Shown: positions 16,834-25,255 of the stretch, in pieces
Position numbering within the stretch: position 1 is the stretch's first letter
Layout: the number at the start of each line of letters is the position of its first letter
From: an uncultured Pelagibacteraceae bacterium
GTDB taxonomy: Bacteria > Pseudomonadota > Alphaproteobacteria > Pelagibacterales > Pelagibacteraceae
Length of the DNA stretch: 40,636 nucleotides
Assembly: GCA_902591045.1 (NCBI GenBank)
Contig: CACIZC010000010.1
Coordinates: forward strand, 1-40,636
Direction: 5' to 3'
Made by a program: the position numbers and the translations under genes
Notes under the pieces: model-generated
What the model was told of the DNA's origin: nothing
The model's database searches: none
The model's input: only the letters and a program-made list of their open reading frames with translations

Positions 16834-17844
16834 ATGAAATCAAAAAAAGTATTAGTTACTGGAGTTGCTGGGTTTTTAGGATCTCATTTATCAGAGAAAA
16901 TTGCTAACATGGGAAATCAAGTAATAGGTGTAGACAATATGATTGGGGGCTACAAAGATAATGTTCCTAAAAATATCAAATTTATTCAATCGGATTGTTG
17001 TGATTTTCAAAAAATGAAAAATATTACAAAAAATATTGATGTGCTATACCACTGTGCGGCCACTGCACATGAAGGATTATCTGTTTTTTCACCATATGAA
17101 ATTGGTAAAAATAATTATCTTGCATCCTTATCTGTTTTTTCTGCCGCTATCTCTAATGGTGTAAAAAGAATAATTTTTTGTTCATCAATGGCCAGATATG
17201 GCTCACAAAAATATCCTTTCACAGAAGATATGGAGCCTAGTCCAGTCGACCCCTATGCCATTGCAAAAGTAGCTGCTGAGCAAACTTTAATAAATTTGTG
17301 TGAACTTAATAAAATAGAGTGGGTTATTGCGGTTCCTCACAACATTATTGGACCAAGACAAAAATATGATGATCCATTTAGAAATGTTGTTTCAATTATG
17401 ATAAACAGAATGTTGCAAAAAAAAGCTCCAATAATCTATGGAGATGGAGAACAAAAAAGATGTTTTTCATATATAGATGATTGCTTATCTTGTTTGATAC
17501 CAATGTTAGACCAACAAAACTTAAACAAACAAATTATAAACATAGGCCCAGATGAAGAGTTTGTTACAATAAATAAAGTAGCAGAAATTTGTTCAAACAT
17601 AACAGGATCAAACCTTAAGCCAATTTACAAAAGAGAAAGACCAAGAGAAGTTAAGCACGCAACATGTTCTGCAGATAAGGCAAGAAAATTTTTAAATTAT
17701 AAGACTAAGACAGATTTACTTACAGGAATTCAAAAAACTTTTGATTATATTAAAAACAGAGGTGTAAAACCTTTTGATTACAATATCAATCTTGAAATAG
17801 TAAACGATTTGACACCCGAAACTTGGACAAAGAAAGAAATATAA
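16834..17844 (+). CDS. NAD-dependent nucleotide-sugar epimerase/dehydratase
   Basis: 336 residues, extended SDR. The cofactor motif is GVAGFLGS (10-17), and the active site shows CSSMARYG (116-123) and Tyr141-xxx-Lys145 (DPYAIAK). The substrate side has VPHNIIGPRQKYDDPFRNVVSIMINR and YGDGEQKRCFSYIDDC, as in UDP-glucose 4-epimerase-like enzymes. The exact nucleotide sugar is not readable from sequence. As the last gene of the cluster it probably prepares a sugar donor for the three transferases before it. It ends three bases from the convergent apt gene. Confidence 0.85.
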   Translation: MKSKKVLVTGVAGFLGSHLSEKIANMGNQVIGVDNMIGGYKDNVPKNIKFIQSDCCDFQKMKNITKNIDVLYHCAATAHEGLSVFSPYEIGKNNYLASLSVFSAAISNGVKRIIFCSSMARYGSQKYPFTEDMEPSPVDPYAIAKVAAEQTLINLCELNKIEWVIAVPHNIIGPRQKYDDPFRNVVSIMINRMLQKKAPIIYGDGEQKRCFSYIDDCLSCLIPMLDQQNLNKQIINIGPDEEFVTINKVAEICSNITGSNLKPIYKRERPREVKHATCSADKARKFLNYKTKTDLLTGIQKTFDYIKNRGVKPFDYNINLEIVNDLTPETWTKKEI

Positions 17845-17847
17845 AAT

Positions 17848-18375
17848 TTAGTGACCAGGAAAGTCTATTAAACTTTCAGTAAAATAAGATTTATCTTTTA
17901 ATTTTTGGTTTCCACCAAGATCGAATAAATTAATAATAAAAATAAAGCCTGCAACTTTACCTTTAGAAATTTCTACTAGTTTTGCACCAGCTTCGGCAGT
18001 TCCTCCTGTTGCTATTAAATCGTCTATAATCAAAACTTTTTCTCCATTTTCTATGGAGTCTTTATGAACTTCTATAGTAGCTTTTCCGTATTCCAATTCA
18101 AAATCTACCGAATGTCTTTCAGCCGGTAATTTATTTTTTTTTCTCATCATAATTAAAGGTTTTTTCAACTTGTAAGAGACAACTGAGGCAAAAACGAATC
18201 CTCTAGATTCTATCGCAGAAATCTTATCAAATTTTATTTTCTTGGATATCTCAACGATTTTATCAATTGCAAAATTAAATGCTTCGGGACTTTTTATTAG
18301 CGTAGTTATATCTCTAAATAAAATGCCCTTTTTGGGGTAATCGGGGATAGATCTTATATACTTTTTTAAATCCAT
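17848..18375 (-). CDS. apt: Adenine phosphoribosyltransferase
   Basis: 175 residues, full length for the family. It makes AMP from adenine and PRPP. Recognisable are the N-terminal SIPDYPKKGILFRDITTL, the SRGFVFASVVSYKL loop, RKKNKLPAERHSVDFELEYG, and the PRPP-binding VLIIDDLIATGGTAEAG. It is divergent from mtnP over 40 bp. MtnP releases adenine, so the two genes are functionally linked: Apt recovers the base produced during methylthioadenosine breakdown. Confidence 0.95.
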   Translation of the reverse strand: MDLKKYIRSIPDYPKKGILFRDITTLIKSPEAFNFAIDKIVEISKKIKFDKISAIESRGFVFASVVSYKLKKPLIMMRKKNKLPAERHSVDFELEYGKATIEVHKDSIENGEKVLIIDDLIATGGTAEAGAKLVEISKGKVAGFIFIINLFDLGGNQKLKDKSYFTESLIDFPGH

Positions 18376-18415
18376 ATTTCACTTCATTATCTAGCAAAAA
18401 AAGATTAATAATTAA

Positions 18416-19291
18416 ATGATGAAAAAAAGAAAACTTGGGATAATTGGTGGAAGTGGCCTGTATAAAATGGAAGGTTTTGAGAAAACTAAGTGGAAAAAAA
18501 TTAAAACCTCTTGGGGAAGTCCATCTGATGAAATTTTAATTGCAACTTATAATGGCGAAGAAATATGTTTTGTTCCTAGGCACTCTAGAGGCCACAAAAT
18601 TAGTCCAACCAATATTAATTTTAGAGCCAATATTGATGCAATGAAACAAATGGGTGTAACAGATATTATATCTGTTTCAGCAGTTGGTTCATTAAAAGAA
18701 AATTTAAGCCCAGGTATGTTTGTAATTGTTGACCAATTTATTGATAGAACTTTTTCTAGAGTAAAAACTTTTTTTGATGAAGAAATAATAGCCCATGTGT
18801 CTATGGCAAAACCTACCAGCAAAGGTCTCGGAGAGTGTTGTGAATCAGCTTTAAAAAAATTAAATATTAGTCATCAGGTGGGAGGGATCTATGTTGTTAT
18901 GGAAGGACCACAATTTTCAACTTTAGCCGAGTCTAATCTTTACAGGTCTTGGAAAGCAGATGTTATTGGAATGACCAACATGCCAGAAGCAAAATTAGCT
19001 AGAGAAGCAGAAGTGAGATATTGCACAGTTGCGATGGTAACAGACTACGATTGTTGGCATCCTGATCACGATGAGGTTGATGTTGCAATGGTCATACAAA
19101 CATTGCAAAAAAATGCTTCAAATGCACAAAATATGATTAAAGAGGTAATTAATACTTTTAAAAATTTTTCAATTGATAAAGATCCTGCAAATAATTGTTT
19201 AGATACAGCTATAATTACAGATCCCAAATTAAGAACAAAAAAAACTATAAAAAAATTACAGTATATTGCTGGAAGAGTATTAAAGAAATGA
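18416..19291 (+). CDS. mtnP: 5'-methylthioadenosine phosphorylase
   Basis: 291 residues. Splits 5'-methylthioadenosine with phosphate into adenine and 5-methylthioribose-1-phosphate. Signatures are GIIGGSGLYKMEGF near the start, the phosphate site VPRHSRGHKISPTNINFRAN, MEGPQFSTLAES, the substrate residues IGMTNMPEAKLAREAE, and TDYDCWHPDHDEVD. A second in-frame ATG follows the first, so the start may be 18419. It overlaps mtnA by four bases. The same enzyme may also act on 5'-deoxyadenosine. Confidence 0.93.
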   Translation: MMKKRKLGIIGGSGLYKMEGFEKTKWKKIKTSWGSPSDEILIATYNGEEICFVPRHSRGHKISPTNINFRANIDAMKQMGVTDIISVSAVGSLKENLSPGMFVIVDQFIDRTFSRVKTFFDEEIIAHVSMAKPTSKGLGECCESALKKLNISHQVGGIYVVMEGPQFSTLAESNLYRSWKADVIGMTNMPEAKLAREAEVRYCTVAMVTDYDCWHPDHDEVDVAMVIQTLQKNASNAQNMIKEVINTFKNFSIDKDPANNCLDTAIITDPKLRTKKTIKKLQYIAGRVLKK

Positions 19292-20364
19292 AAATAGAAG
19301 GAAAAGAATATCGTACAATTTGGTTTGATGAACAAAATCAAGCTGTAAAAATTATAGATCAAACAAAACTTCCTCATGAATTTATAATTAAAGATCTAAA
19401 AACAGTAAAAGATGCAATTAATGCCATCAAAGTTATGGAGGTTAGGGGAGCACCATTAATTGGCGGCACCGCTGCTTACGGTATTGTCTTAGCTATTATG
19501 GAAAAAAATGATTCTAATTTTATTAAGAAAAGCTCAGAAGAATTAATACAATCAAGACCAACAGCAATTAATCTTAAGTGGGCTGTAGACAGAATGATGA
19601 AAAAGCTAACAGGTGTTAATAACAATGAATTATCAAAGGTAGCTTTAGATGAAGCAAAGGCAATTTGTGAAGAAGATGTTAAGTTTTGTGAAAATATTGG
19701 ATTAAATGGATTAAAAATTATTGAAGAAATTTATAATAAAAAGAAAGACAAAGTAAATATATTAACTCATTGTAATGCAGGTTGGCTTGCAACAATAAAT
19801 TGGGGAACAGCTACATCTCCAATTTATCATGCTCATAAAAAAGGAATACCAGTTCATGTGTGGGTAGATGAGACAAGACCAAGAAATCAAGGAGCTAATC
19901 TAACTTCATATGAATTAAATGAAGAAAAAATTCCTAACACAATTATTGCAGATAATACGGGCGGGATATTAATGCAAAGAGGTGAAATAGATATGTGTAT
20001 TGTTGGAACTGACAGAACTCTATCTACAGGAGATGTTTGTAATAAAATTGGTACTTATTTAAAAGCTTTAGCTGCCCATGATAACAATGTTCCTTTTTAT
20101 GTAGCTTTACCAAGCTCAACAATTGATTGGAATTTGAAAAATTTTAAAGATATTCCAATAGAAGAGAGAAATTCAGAGGAATTATCCCACGTAGAAGGCT
20201 TAGATAAAAACAATAAAGTGACAAAAATTTTAATTTACCCAAAAAAAAGCAAAGCAATGAATTTGGCATTTGATGTTACGCCTGCTAAATATGTGACAGG
20301 ATTAATTACAGAAAAAGGGGTTTGCGAAGCATCAACTGAAGGTCTAAAAAGGTTATTTAAATGA
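19288..20364 (+). CDS. mtnA: Methylthioribose-1-phosphate isomerase
   Basis: 358 residues from the ATG at 19288, chosen because MKIEGKEYRTIWFD is the family N-terminus. An upstream ATG at 19195 in the same frame lies inside mtnP. The enzyme isomerises methylthioribose-1-phosphate to methylthioribulose-1-phosphate. Visible are RGAPLIGGTAAYG, the catalytic cysteine in LTHCNAGWLAT, VWVDETRPRNQGANLTSYEL and the catalytic aspartate in GTDRTLSTGDVCNKIGTY. The related eIF2B-type proteins lack this set. No mtnB, mtnC or mtnD lies nearby, so the classical methionine salvage route is not seen here. It overlaps the next gene by four bases. Confidence 0.93.
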   Translation: MKIEGKEYRTIWFDEQNQAVKIIDQTKLPHEFIIKDLKTVKDAINAIKVMEVRGAPLIGGTAAYGIVLAIMEKNDSNFIKKSSEELIQSRPTAINLKWAVDRMMKKLTGVNNNELSKVALDEAKAICEEDVKFCENIGLNGLKIIEEIYNKKKDKVNILTHCNAGWLATINWGTATSPIYHAHKKGIPVHVWVDETRPRNQGANLTSYELNEEKIPNTIIADNTGGILMQRGEIDMCIVGTDRTLSTGDVCNKIGTYLKALAAHDNNVPFYVALPSSTIDWNLKNFKDIPIEERNSEELSHVEGLDKNNKVTKILIYPKKSKAMNLAFDVTPAKYVTGLITEKGVCEASTEGLKRLFK

Positions 20365-21146
20365 AACAAAATTCATATACTTCCATTCAAAGTTCTAACA
20401 AAGGTATATCCCGTATAAAATTAAATGATCCCAGCACCTATAATTCACTATCCCTAGGCATGTTGAAATCCTTAATCGCTGCATTCAAAGATCTTGAAAA
20501 AGATGAAAAAACAAGAGTAATTATTATAGAGGGGTCAGGAAAAGGTTTTAGTGCCGGCCATAATTTAAAAGAAGTTCGATCTTTAAAAGGAAAATCTAAT
20601 TACAACAAACTATTTGATTTATGTTCAGAATTAATGATGGTTATTACAAACAGCAATAAACCTGTTATTGCAAAAGTTCATGGAGCAGCCTTTGCAGCAG
20701 GATGTCAATTAGTTGCTACTTGTGATTTGGCTTTAAGCACAAATGATGCAAAATTTTGTACACCAGGCGTTAACATAGGACTTTTTTGCAGCACACCCAT
20801 GGTTGCTTTAAGCAGAAATGTTAATAGAAAAAAAGCAATGAAGATGCTTTTGACAGGAGATCCGGTTAGCGCAGCGCATGCAAAAGAAATTGGTCTTATC
20901 AACGATCATTTTGAAGATTCAGTTTTAGAAGAAGAAGTTTTAAAATTAGCAGAAAATATTGCCTCTAAATCAAAGAAGGTTGTTAAGATAGGAAAGAAAG
21001 CTTTTTATAAACAATTAGAAATGTCGCTAGACAAAGCCTACAAATATACAAGCAGAGTTATGAGTGAAAATATGATGTCTCTAGACGCAAAAGAAGGTAT
21101 TTCTGCTTTTTTAGAAAAGAGAACTCCAAAATGGAAAGATAAATGA
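20361..21146 (+). CDS. Enoyl-CoA hydratase family protein (ECHDC3-like)
   Basis: 261 residues, crotonase fold. The oxyanion-hole motif GFSAGHNLKEV (about residues 66-76) and HGAAFAAGCQLVATCDLAL (about 107-125) are present. The stretch NIGLFCSTPMVALSRNVNRKKAMKMLLTGDPVSA strongly recalls ECHDC3-type proteins, whose reaction is not firmly known. Frame-overlapping starts (four bases with mtnA and with the next gene) put it in the salvage operon, but a chemical role there is unclear; the operon may simply be a co-transcribed run. Confidence 0.8.
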   Translation: MKQNSYTSIQSSNKGISRIKLNDPSTYNSLSLGMLKSLIAAFKDLEKDEKTRVIIIEGSGKGFSAGHNLKEVRSLKGKSNYNKLFDLCSELMMVITNSNKPVIAKVHGAAFAAGCQLVATCDLALSTNDAKFCTPGVNIGLFCSTPMVALSRNVNRKKAMKMLLTGDPVSAAHAKEIGLINDHFEDSVLEEEVLKLAENIASKSKKVVKIGKKAFYKQLEMSLDKAYKYTSRVMSENMMSLDAKEGISAFLEKRTPKWKDK

Positions 21147-21616
21147 TAGAGGATAGCTTAATTAAACAAACTCTTGATTCCGCAAAAACAATTGCAATGG
21201 TTGGGACTAGTACATCTAAAGAAGGAGAAGTTGTAGCTAAAACAAGATTAAAACCTTCAATTATTGTTATGAAGTATCTTTTAGAATTCGGTTACAAAGT
21301 GATACCTGTAAATCCTTTTTCTGAAGGAAAAAAAGTAAACGGTGAAACGATAGTTGGAAAATTAGAAGATGTATCTACTCCCATAGATATAGTAAATGTT
21401 TTTCGTCCGTCTAAAGAAGCACCAGAGATAGCTAAACAAACGGTTAAGATTGGAGCAAAAGTTCTTTGGTTACAATTTGGCATTCAAAATACAGAAGCAG
21501 AGAAAATTTCTAATTCTGCAGGGATTACATGTATTATGAACAAATGTATTAAACAGGAATACCAAAGATTGTTTTTAAAATCAAAACCCGTTTTTCCAGT
21601 TCTCTTGCCTGATTGA
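21143..21616 (+). CDS. CoA-binding (YccU-like) protein
   Basis: 157 residues with the Rossmann-like CoA-binding fold (PF13380): IAMVGTSTSKEGE near residues 14-26, YLLEFGYKVIPVNPFSEGKKVNGE, a VDIVNVF-type strand (here IDIVNVFRPSKEAPEI), AKVLWLQFGIQN, and the terminal MNKCIKQEYQRLF. Relatives often lie near O-acetylhomoserine sulfhydrylase, the enzyme that re-uses methanethiol. This makes its place behind mtnP-mtnA suggestive but not proof of function. It ends seven bases from the convergent aldolase gene. Confidence 0.82.
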   Translation: MIEDSLIKQTLDSAKTIAMVGTSTSKEGEVVAKTRLKPSIIVMKYLLEFGYKVIPVNPFSEGKKVNGETIVGKLEDVSTPIDIVNVFRPSKEAPEIAKQTVKIGAKVLWLQFGIQNTEAEKISNSAGITCIMNKCIKQEYQRLFLKSKPVFPVLLPD

Positions 21617-21623
21617 TCTAAAA

Positions 21624-23669
21624 TTATCTTAAAGAGGCAGCTATATTACCACCATCAACAGTGAGAACTGCACCAGTAGTTTTTTTTGAAACAGCTAAAT
21701 GAAAAAATGCTTTAGCGACATCTTCTGCTCTTACTTCATTTAGTAATAAATTTCCTTTCATGTAAGTGTCAGCACTTACTGATCTTGCTTTTGCTCTAGT
21801 TTTAATCATCTTACCAGTCATCAAACCACTTTTTATTCTATCTGCATTTACTCCATTAGATCTAATGCCATAGGACCCATAGTCTACTGCATATTGCTTA
21901 CATAAACTAAGCAAAGCAGATTTTGGCAATCCATAAGGACCAAAGTTTTTTCCAGGGTTTACAGATTGTTTTGAAATATTAAAAAGTAAGCATCCATTAA
22001 TATTTTGTTTTTTCATTATCTTAATTGCCTCAGAAGCACAGTTCTGATGAGAGAAGAAATTAATTTCAAAACTTTTTCTTAAAATTTCATCACTTACATC
22101 ACCTATTGCACCACCAGGTGCAGCTCCAGCATTAGAAATTAAAATATCAAAGCCTCCAAATTTCTCACAGATTTTTTTAAAAGCATTTTTAACACTTCTT
22201 TTATTTGTTACATCACAATGAATACAAAGATCTTTAATTTTAGACTGTACTTCATTCAAACGTTTTAAATCGTAATCAAGCAAAACAACTTCAGCTCCAT
22301 AACTTTTAAACATTTTGTAGGTTTCAAAACCTATAGTGCCTGTAGCTCCTGTTACCACAACAACGTTTCCTTCAAGAAGCTTTTTCTTTTTTTTAATTTT
22401 TGCTTGTTCTAAAGACCAGTATTCAACATCAAAAAGATCTTTCTCTGGAATAAATTTGTATGCGGAAGTTTCTTCAACAGAGCTGATTACCTTAGCATTT
22501 GTTTCAGTTAAATCCCCAGCTATTCTTGCTGCACTTAAGTCCTTACCAACGCTGAACATACCAACGTTTTGGACCAAAACAACTCTTGGAGAAGTGTCCA
22601 ACATTACTTTTTTTCCTTTAACTTTTTTACTATTAACTTTGAAATAGTTAATATATTTTTTTCGATAATTCTTAAAAGCTTTTTCCGCTGTTTTTTTAAA
22701 GTGTTGAATTGAAGAATTTTTCTTAGGAGTAATGATCAAAGGAAAAGGCTTAACTCTAATCACATGGTCTGGAGTCGCGGTTCCTTTGGAAGAATATGAT
22801 CTAACGTTTTTTCCATTGATAAAATATTTAAGGTGATTGTTTAATCTATAATTAATAACAAATTTTTGATCTTTATTTTCAGACAAAAGCCCTCTAATTA
22901 TTGGCGCAATCTCGTGAGGATCAAATTTTGTATTAAATTTTTTAATTTGTTTAATCTTTTTACTTTTTAATTTTTTTACTGCTCTTTCAGCTTTTGATAC
23001 GTACTTTATCATCAAGTCATAGGCTTCTTTACAATCATCAGAAAACGTAAAGATTCCATGATTCATAAGTATCAAACAGTCTATGTTAGGATTTTTTGAG
23101 TAAACTTCATTTATTTTTTTAGCCAGCATAAAACCAGGCATTACGTAAGGAACTATACTGGCTTTTTTTCCAAATATTTTTTTACAAAAATTTAATCCTC
23201 CGGGTCTATTTGTTACATTCATTACCGCATCAGCATGTGTGTGATCTACATATTTAAAAGGCAAAAATGCATGTAAAAATGTTTCAACAGAAGGGTTGGG
23301 TGATTTAATATCAATTAAATTTCTTTTTTGATAAGCAACCATATCTTCATCAGATAAATATTTTTTGTTTTTAAGGGACAACAAAGGTTTTAACTTAACA
23401 GCAGGAAGCCCAGGAGGCTCTATGTCAGCCATGTCCCAACCACTTCCTTTAACACATAAAACTTCGTATTTTTTACCATCAATGTCTTTAATGGTCGTTT
23501 TAACAGAAGTATTCCCACCTCCGTGCAGAACTAACTCTTTATTCCTTCCCAATAGGCGCGTTGTGTAAACTCTTAGGGCTAAATCCTTAGAAAAACCAAG
23601 TTTTTTGTACCTTTTTATATATTTTTTTACAACTTTTTTTGACCAATTGTTTTTCAAACTAAACTCCAA
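21624..23669 (-). CDS. Class II aldolase / short-chain dehydrogenase fusion
   Basis: 681 residues, two enzymes in one chain. The N-terminal ~350 residues are a class II aldolase: GGGNTSVK (about 50-57), VKGSGWDM, Glu129 (SVETFLHAF), His143 and His145 (VDHTHADA) and a later MNHGIFTF. The C-terminal ~250 residues are an SDR with VVVTGATGTIG, SNAGAAPGG, and YGLPKSAL (Tyr-xxx-Lys). This architecture is usually annotated as rhamnulose-1-phosphate aldolase/lactaldehyde dehydrogenase. Here no rhamnose genes are visible, and mtnP-mtnA lie next door. Cleavage of methylthioribulose-1-phosphate or 5-deoxyribulose-1-phosphate to DHAP plus an aldehyde, with the SDR handling the aldehyde, is therefore an alternative. 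It is divergent from speDE. Confidence 0.85.
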   Translation of the reverse strand: MEFSLKNNWSKKVVKKYIKRYKKLGFSKDLALRVYTTRLLGRNKELVLHGGGNTSVKTTIKDIDGKKYEVLCVKGSGWDMADIEPPGLPAVKLKPLLSLKNKKYLSDEDMVAYQKRNLIDIKSPNPSVETFLHAFLPFKYVDHTHADAVMNVTNRPGGLNFCKKIFGKKASIVPYVMPGFMLAKKINEVYSKNPNIDCLILMNHGIFTFSDDCKEAYDLMIKYVSKAERAVKKLKSKKIKQIKKFNTKFDPHEIAPIIRGLLSENKDQKFVINYRLNNHLKYFINGKNVRSYSSKGTATPDHVIRVKPFPLIITPKKNSSIQHFKKTAEKAFKNYRKKYINYFKVNSKKVKGKKVMLDTSPRVVLVQNVGMFSVGKDLSAARIAGDLTETNAKVISSVEETSAYKFIPEKDLFDVEYWSLEQAKIKKKKKLLEGNVVVVTGATGTIGFETYKMFKSYGAEVVLLDYDLKRLNEVQSKIKDLCIHCDVTNKRSVKNAFKKICEKFGGFDILISNAGAAPGGAIGDVSDEILRKSFEINFFSHQNCASEAIKIMKKQNINGCLLFNISKQSVNPGKNFGPYGLPKSALLSLCKQYAVDYGSYGIRSNGVNADRIKSGLMTGKMIKTRAKARSVSADTYMKGNLLLNEVRAEDVAKAFFHLAVSKKTTGAVLTVDGGNIAASLR

Positions 23670-23744
23670 TTTTTATTAACAATGAATTTTTAGTTGTAAA
23701 AAATAAAATAACAAGATATTTTTTTTATAACGAGTCGTAAAAAA

Positions 23745-24791
23745 ATGAAAAAAGTTGGAGAACACGTAACAATAGATTTTTTAGGGGTAAAACGGGATTA
23801 CTCTCCCGATTTTTACAGCAAGGTTATATATAAGATAGCCAAAAAGGCCAAAATAGAAGTTTTAAACATTTCTGAAAAGATATTTAAACCAAAAGGATAT
23901 ACATGTTTAGCTCTTTTAGCTGAAAGCCATATGAGTTTTCACACTTTTCCTGAGAAAGGCATAATTAGTTTTGATTTTTTCACTTGTGGAAAAATTTCAC
24001 CAACAGCAGCTTTGGATGTTTTAAAAACTGAAATTAAACATGAAAGAGCTGTAGTTAGAAGCTTTGATAGAAGCAACAAGGGTGTATACGAAGATATATA
24101 TAGTACCCCTGGACACAAAAAATATTATGTTGTGGATGATGTATTAGAAAATTTGGTATCAAAAGTTGGTCAACACATTGAAGTTCTAAAACTAGAAGAA
24201 TTTGGAAATGCTCTTTTTATAGATAGCGAATTACAAGTAGCTGAAAAAGATGAAAAAAAATATAGCGGGCAATTTGTTAACTCAGCACTCAATCTATCCA
24301 AGAACAATTCTAGCGCAGCAATAATCGGTGGAGGAGATGGCGGTGTAGCGAGAGAACTTTCCTCAAAAGGTTTTGACTTAGTTGATTGGTATGAATTAGA
24401 TCCCGAAGTAGTAAAGGTTTGCCAAAAACATCTTCCAAAAGTTTGCGGCGATATTAAAGCAAACAATAAAGTAAAAACTTACTGGGGAGATGCCTTTGAG
24501 AGTATTAAAAAAGTCAAAGATGAAAAATATGATAAAATTTTTGTTGATCTTAATGATGACCAATTCTGTATTAACTTAGCCGCAAAAAATATGAAAGGCT
24601 TAAAAAGAATTCTTAAGCCCGGAGGAGTTATCACTGCCCAGGCTGGCTGTTTGTCAAAAAAACCTAAGCAAGTTAAAAATTGGATGGAATTACTTAACGA
24701 TAATTTTGGAAACGTGACGCTTACAGAATCTTTTATACCTAGTTTTGATTGTAGATGGAATTTTGTTTCTGCATCATCTACAACTAAGTAA
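23745..24791 (+). CDS. speDE: SpeD-SpeE fusion: AdoMet decarboxylase + spermidine synthase
   Basis: 348 residues. Residues 1-~118 are a prokaryotic-type S-adenosylmethionine decarboxylase: the self-cleavage site is between Glu60 and Ser61 in AESHMSFHTFPEKG, with His66 and Cys81, at the same spacing as Ser63/His68/Cys83 of the Thermotoga enzyme. Residues ~127-345 are a spermidine-synthase-like aminopropyltransferase with IGGGDGGVARE (194-204), Glu217 (YELDPE), GDAFESI (248-254), and VDLNDD (Asp268, Asp271). The barrel segment reads DEKKYSG where synthases usually have DEF-YHE. The product would be spermidine or a similar polyamine, with methylthioadenosine as by-product for MtnP. No speB/speC gene for putrescine is in the window. 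Confidence 0.9.
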   Translation: MKKVGEHVTIDFLGVKRDYSPDFYSKVIYKIAKKAKIEVLNISEKIFKPKGYTCLALLAESHMSFHTFPEKGIISFDFFTCGKISPTAALDVLKTEIKHERAVVRSFDRSNKGVYEDIYSTPGHKKYYVVDDVLENLVSKVGQHIEVLKLEEFGNALFIDSELQVAEKDEKKYSGQFVNSALNLSKNNSSAAIIGGGDGGVARELSSKGFDLVDWYELDPEVVKVCQKHLPKVCGDIKANNKVKTYWGDAFESIKKVKDEKYDKIFVDLNDDQFCINLAAKNMKGLKRILKPGGVITAQAGCLSKKPKQVKNWMELLNDNFGNVTLTESFIPSFDCRWNFVSASSTTK

Positions 24792-24794
24792 ATT

Positions 24795-25184
24795 TTAATA
24801 CTCCGTATATTGCTTAATTTCTTTAATGTTAGATCCACTAAGGTTGTTTATTTTTAATTTTGTTTTAGCTCTTTCATCGTTAAGCCTATAAACATTTCTA
24901 GCAAGTTCGATAAAGTTTTTGTCAAAAGTTTTATTTTTTTCACATAATCTTTTTTGGTCTTCAACCTCCCAAAGTTTTAGATTTGTTATCCTTAAATTAT
25001 CCCATAAATCTTTTATTTCATTTGTAATTTTCACATTTTTTTTCATGGACTCTTCCAAGGCTTCATGTTCCTTGTTAATCTCTATTAGAGAATCTTTATC
25101 AGAAATTTTATTTTTTTTAATTTCTAAAATTGTGATCTTGTCAATTAATTCTCCAACCGAAGTTTCTATATAAATCTTATTCAT
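24795..25184 (-). CDS. DUF6165 family protein
   Basis: 129 residues. The opening IYIETSVGELIDKITILEIKKNKI and the later LWEVEDQKRLCEKNK, FIELARNVYRLNDERAKTKLKINNLSGSNIKEIKQY match my memory of DUF6165. Mostly helical and charged, no signal peptide or membrane segment. Members usually sit in LPS or glycan clusters, and here GT9 and GT4 genes follow, so it may support glycosyltransferases. Function is unknown. It ends three bases from the convergent speDE gene. Confidence 0.78.
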   Translation of the reverse strand: MNKIYIETSVGELIDKITILEIKKNKISDKDSLIEINKEHEALEESMKKNVKITNEIKDLWDNLRITNLKLWEVEDQKRLCEKNKTFDKNFIELARNVYRLNDERAKTKLKINNLSGSNIKEIKQYTEY

Positions 25185-25255
25185 TTCACGTCTTTTTTAA
25201 ATAATATTAATAAAAGTCTTTACTAATTAAAAAATATATGCAGTTAAATCATATA

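Noticed and set aside
22336-22647. 103-codon frame on the plus strand inside the aldolase-SDR gene
   Set aside because: Antisense to a conserved two-domain enzyme; low-complexity Phe/Thr/Ser content typical of a shadow frame.
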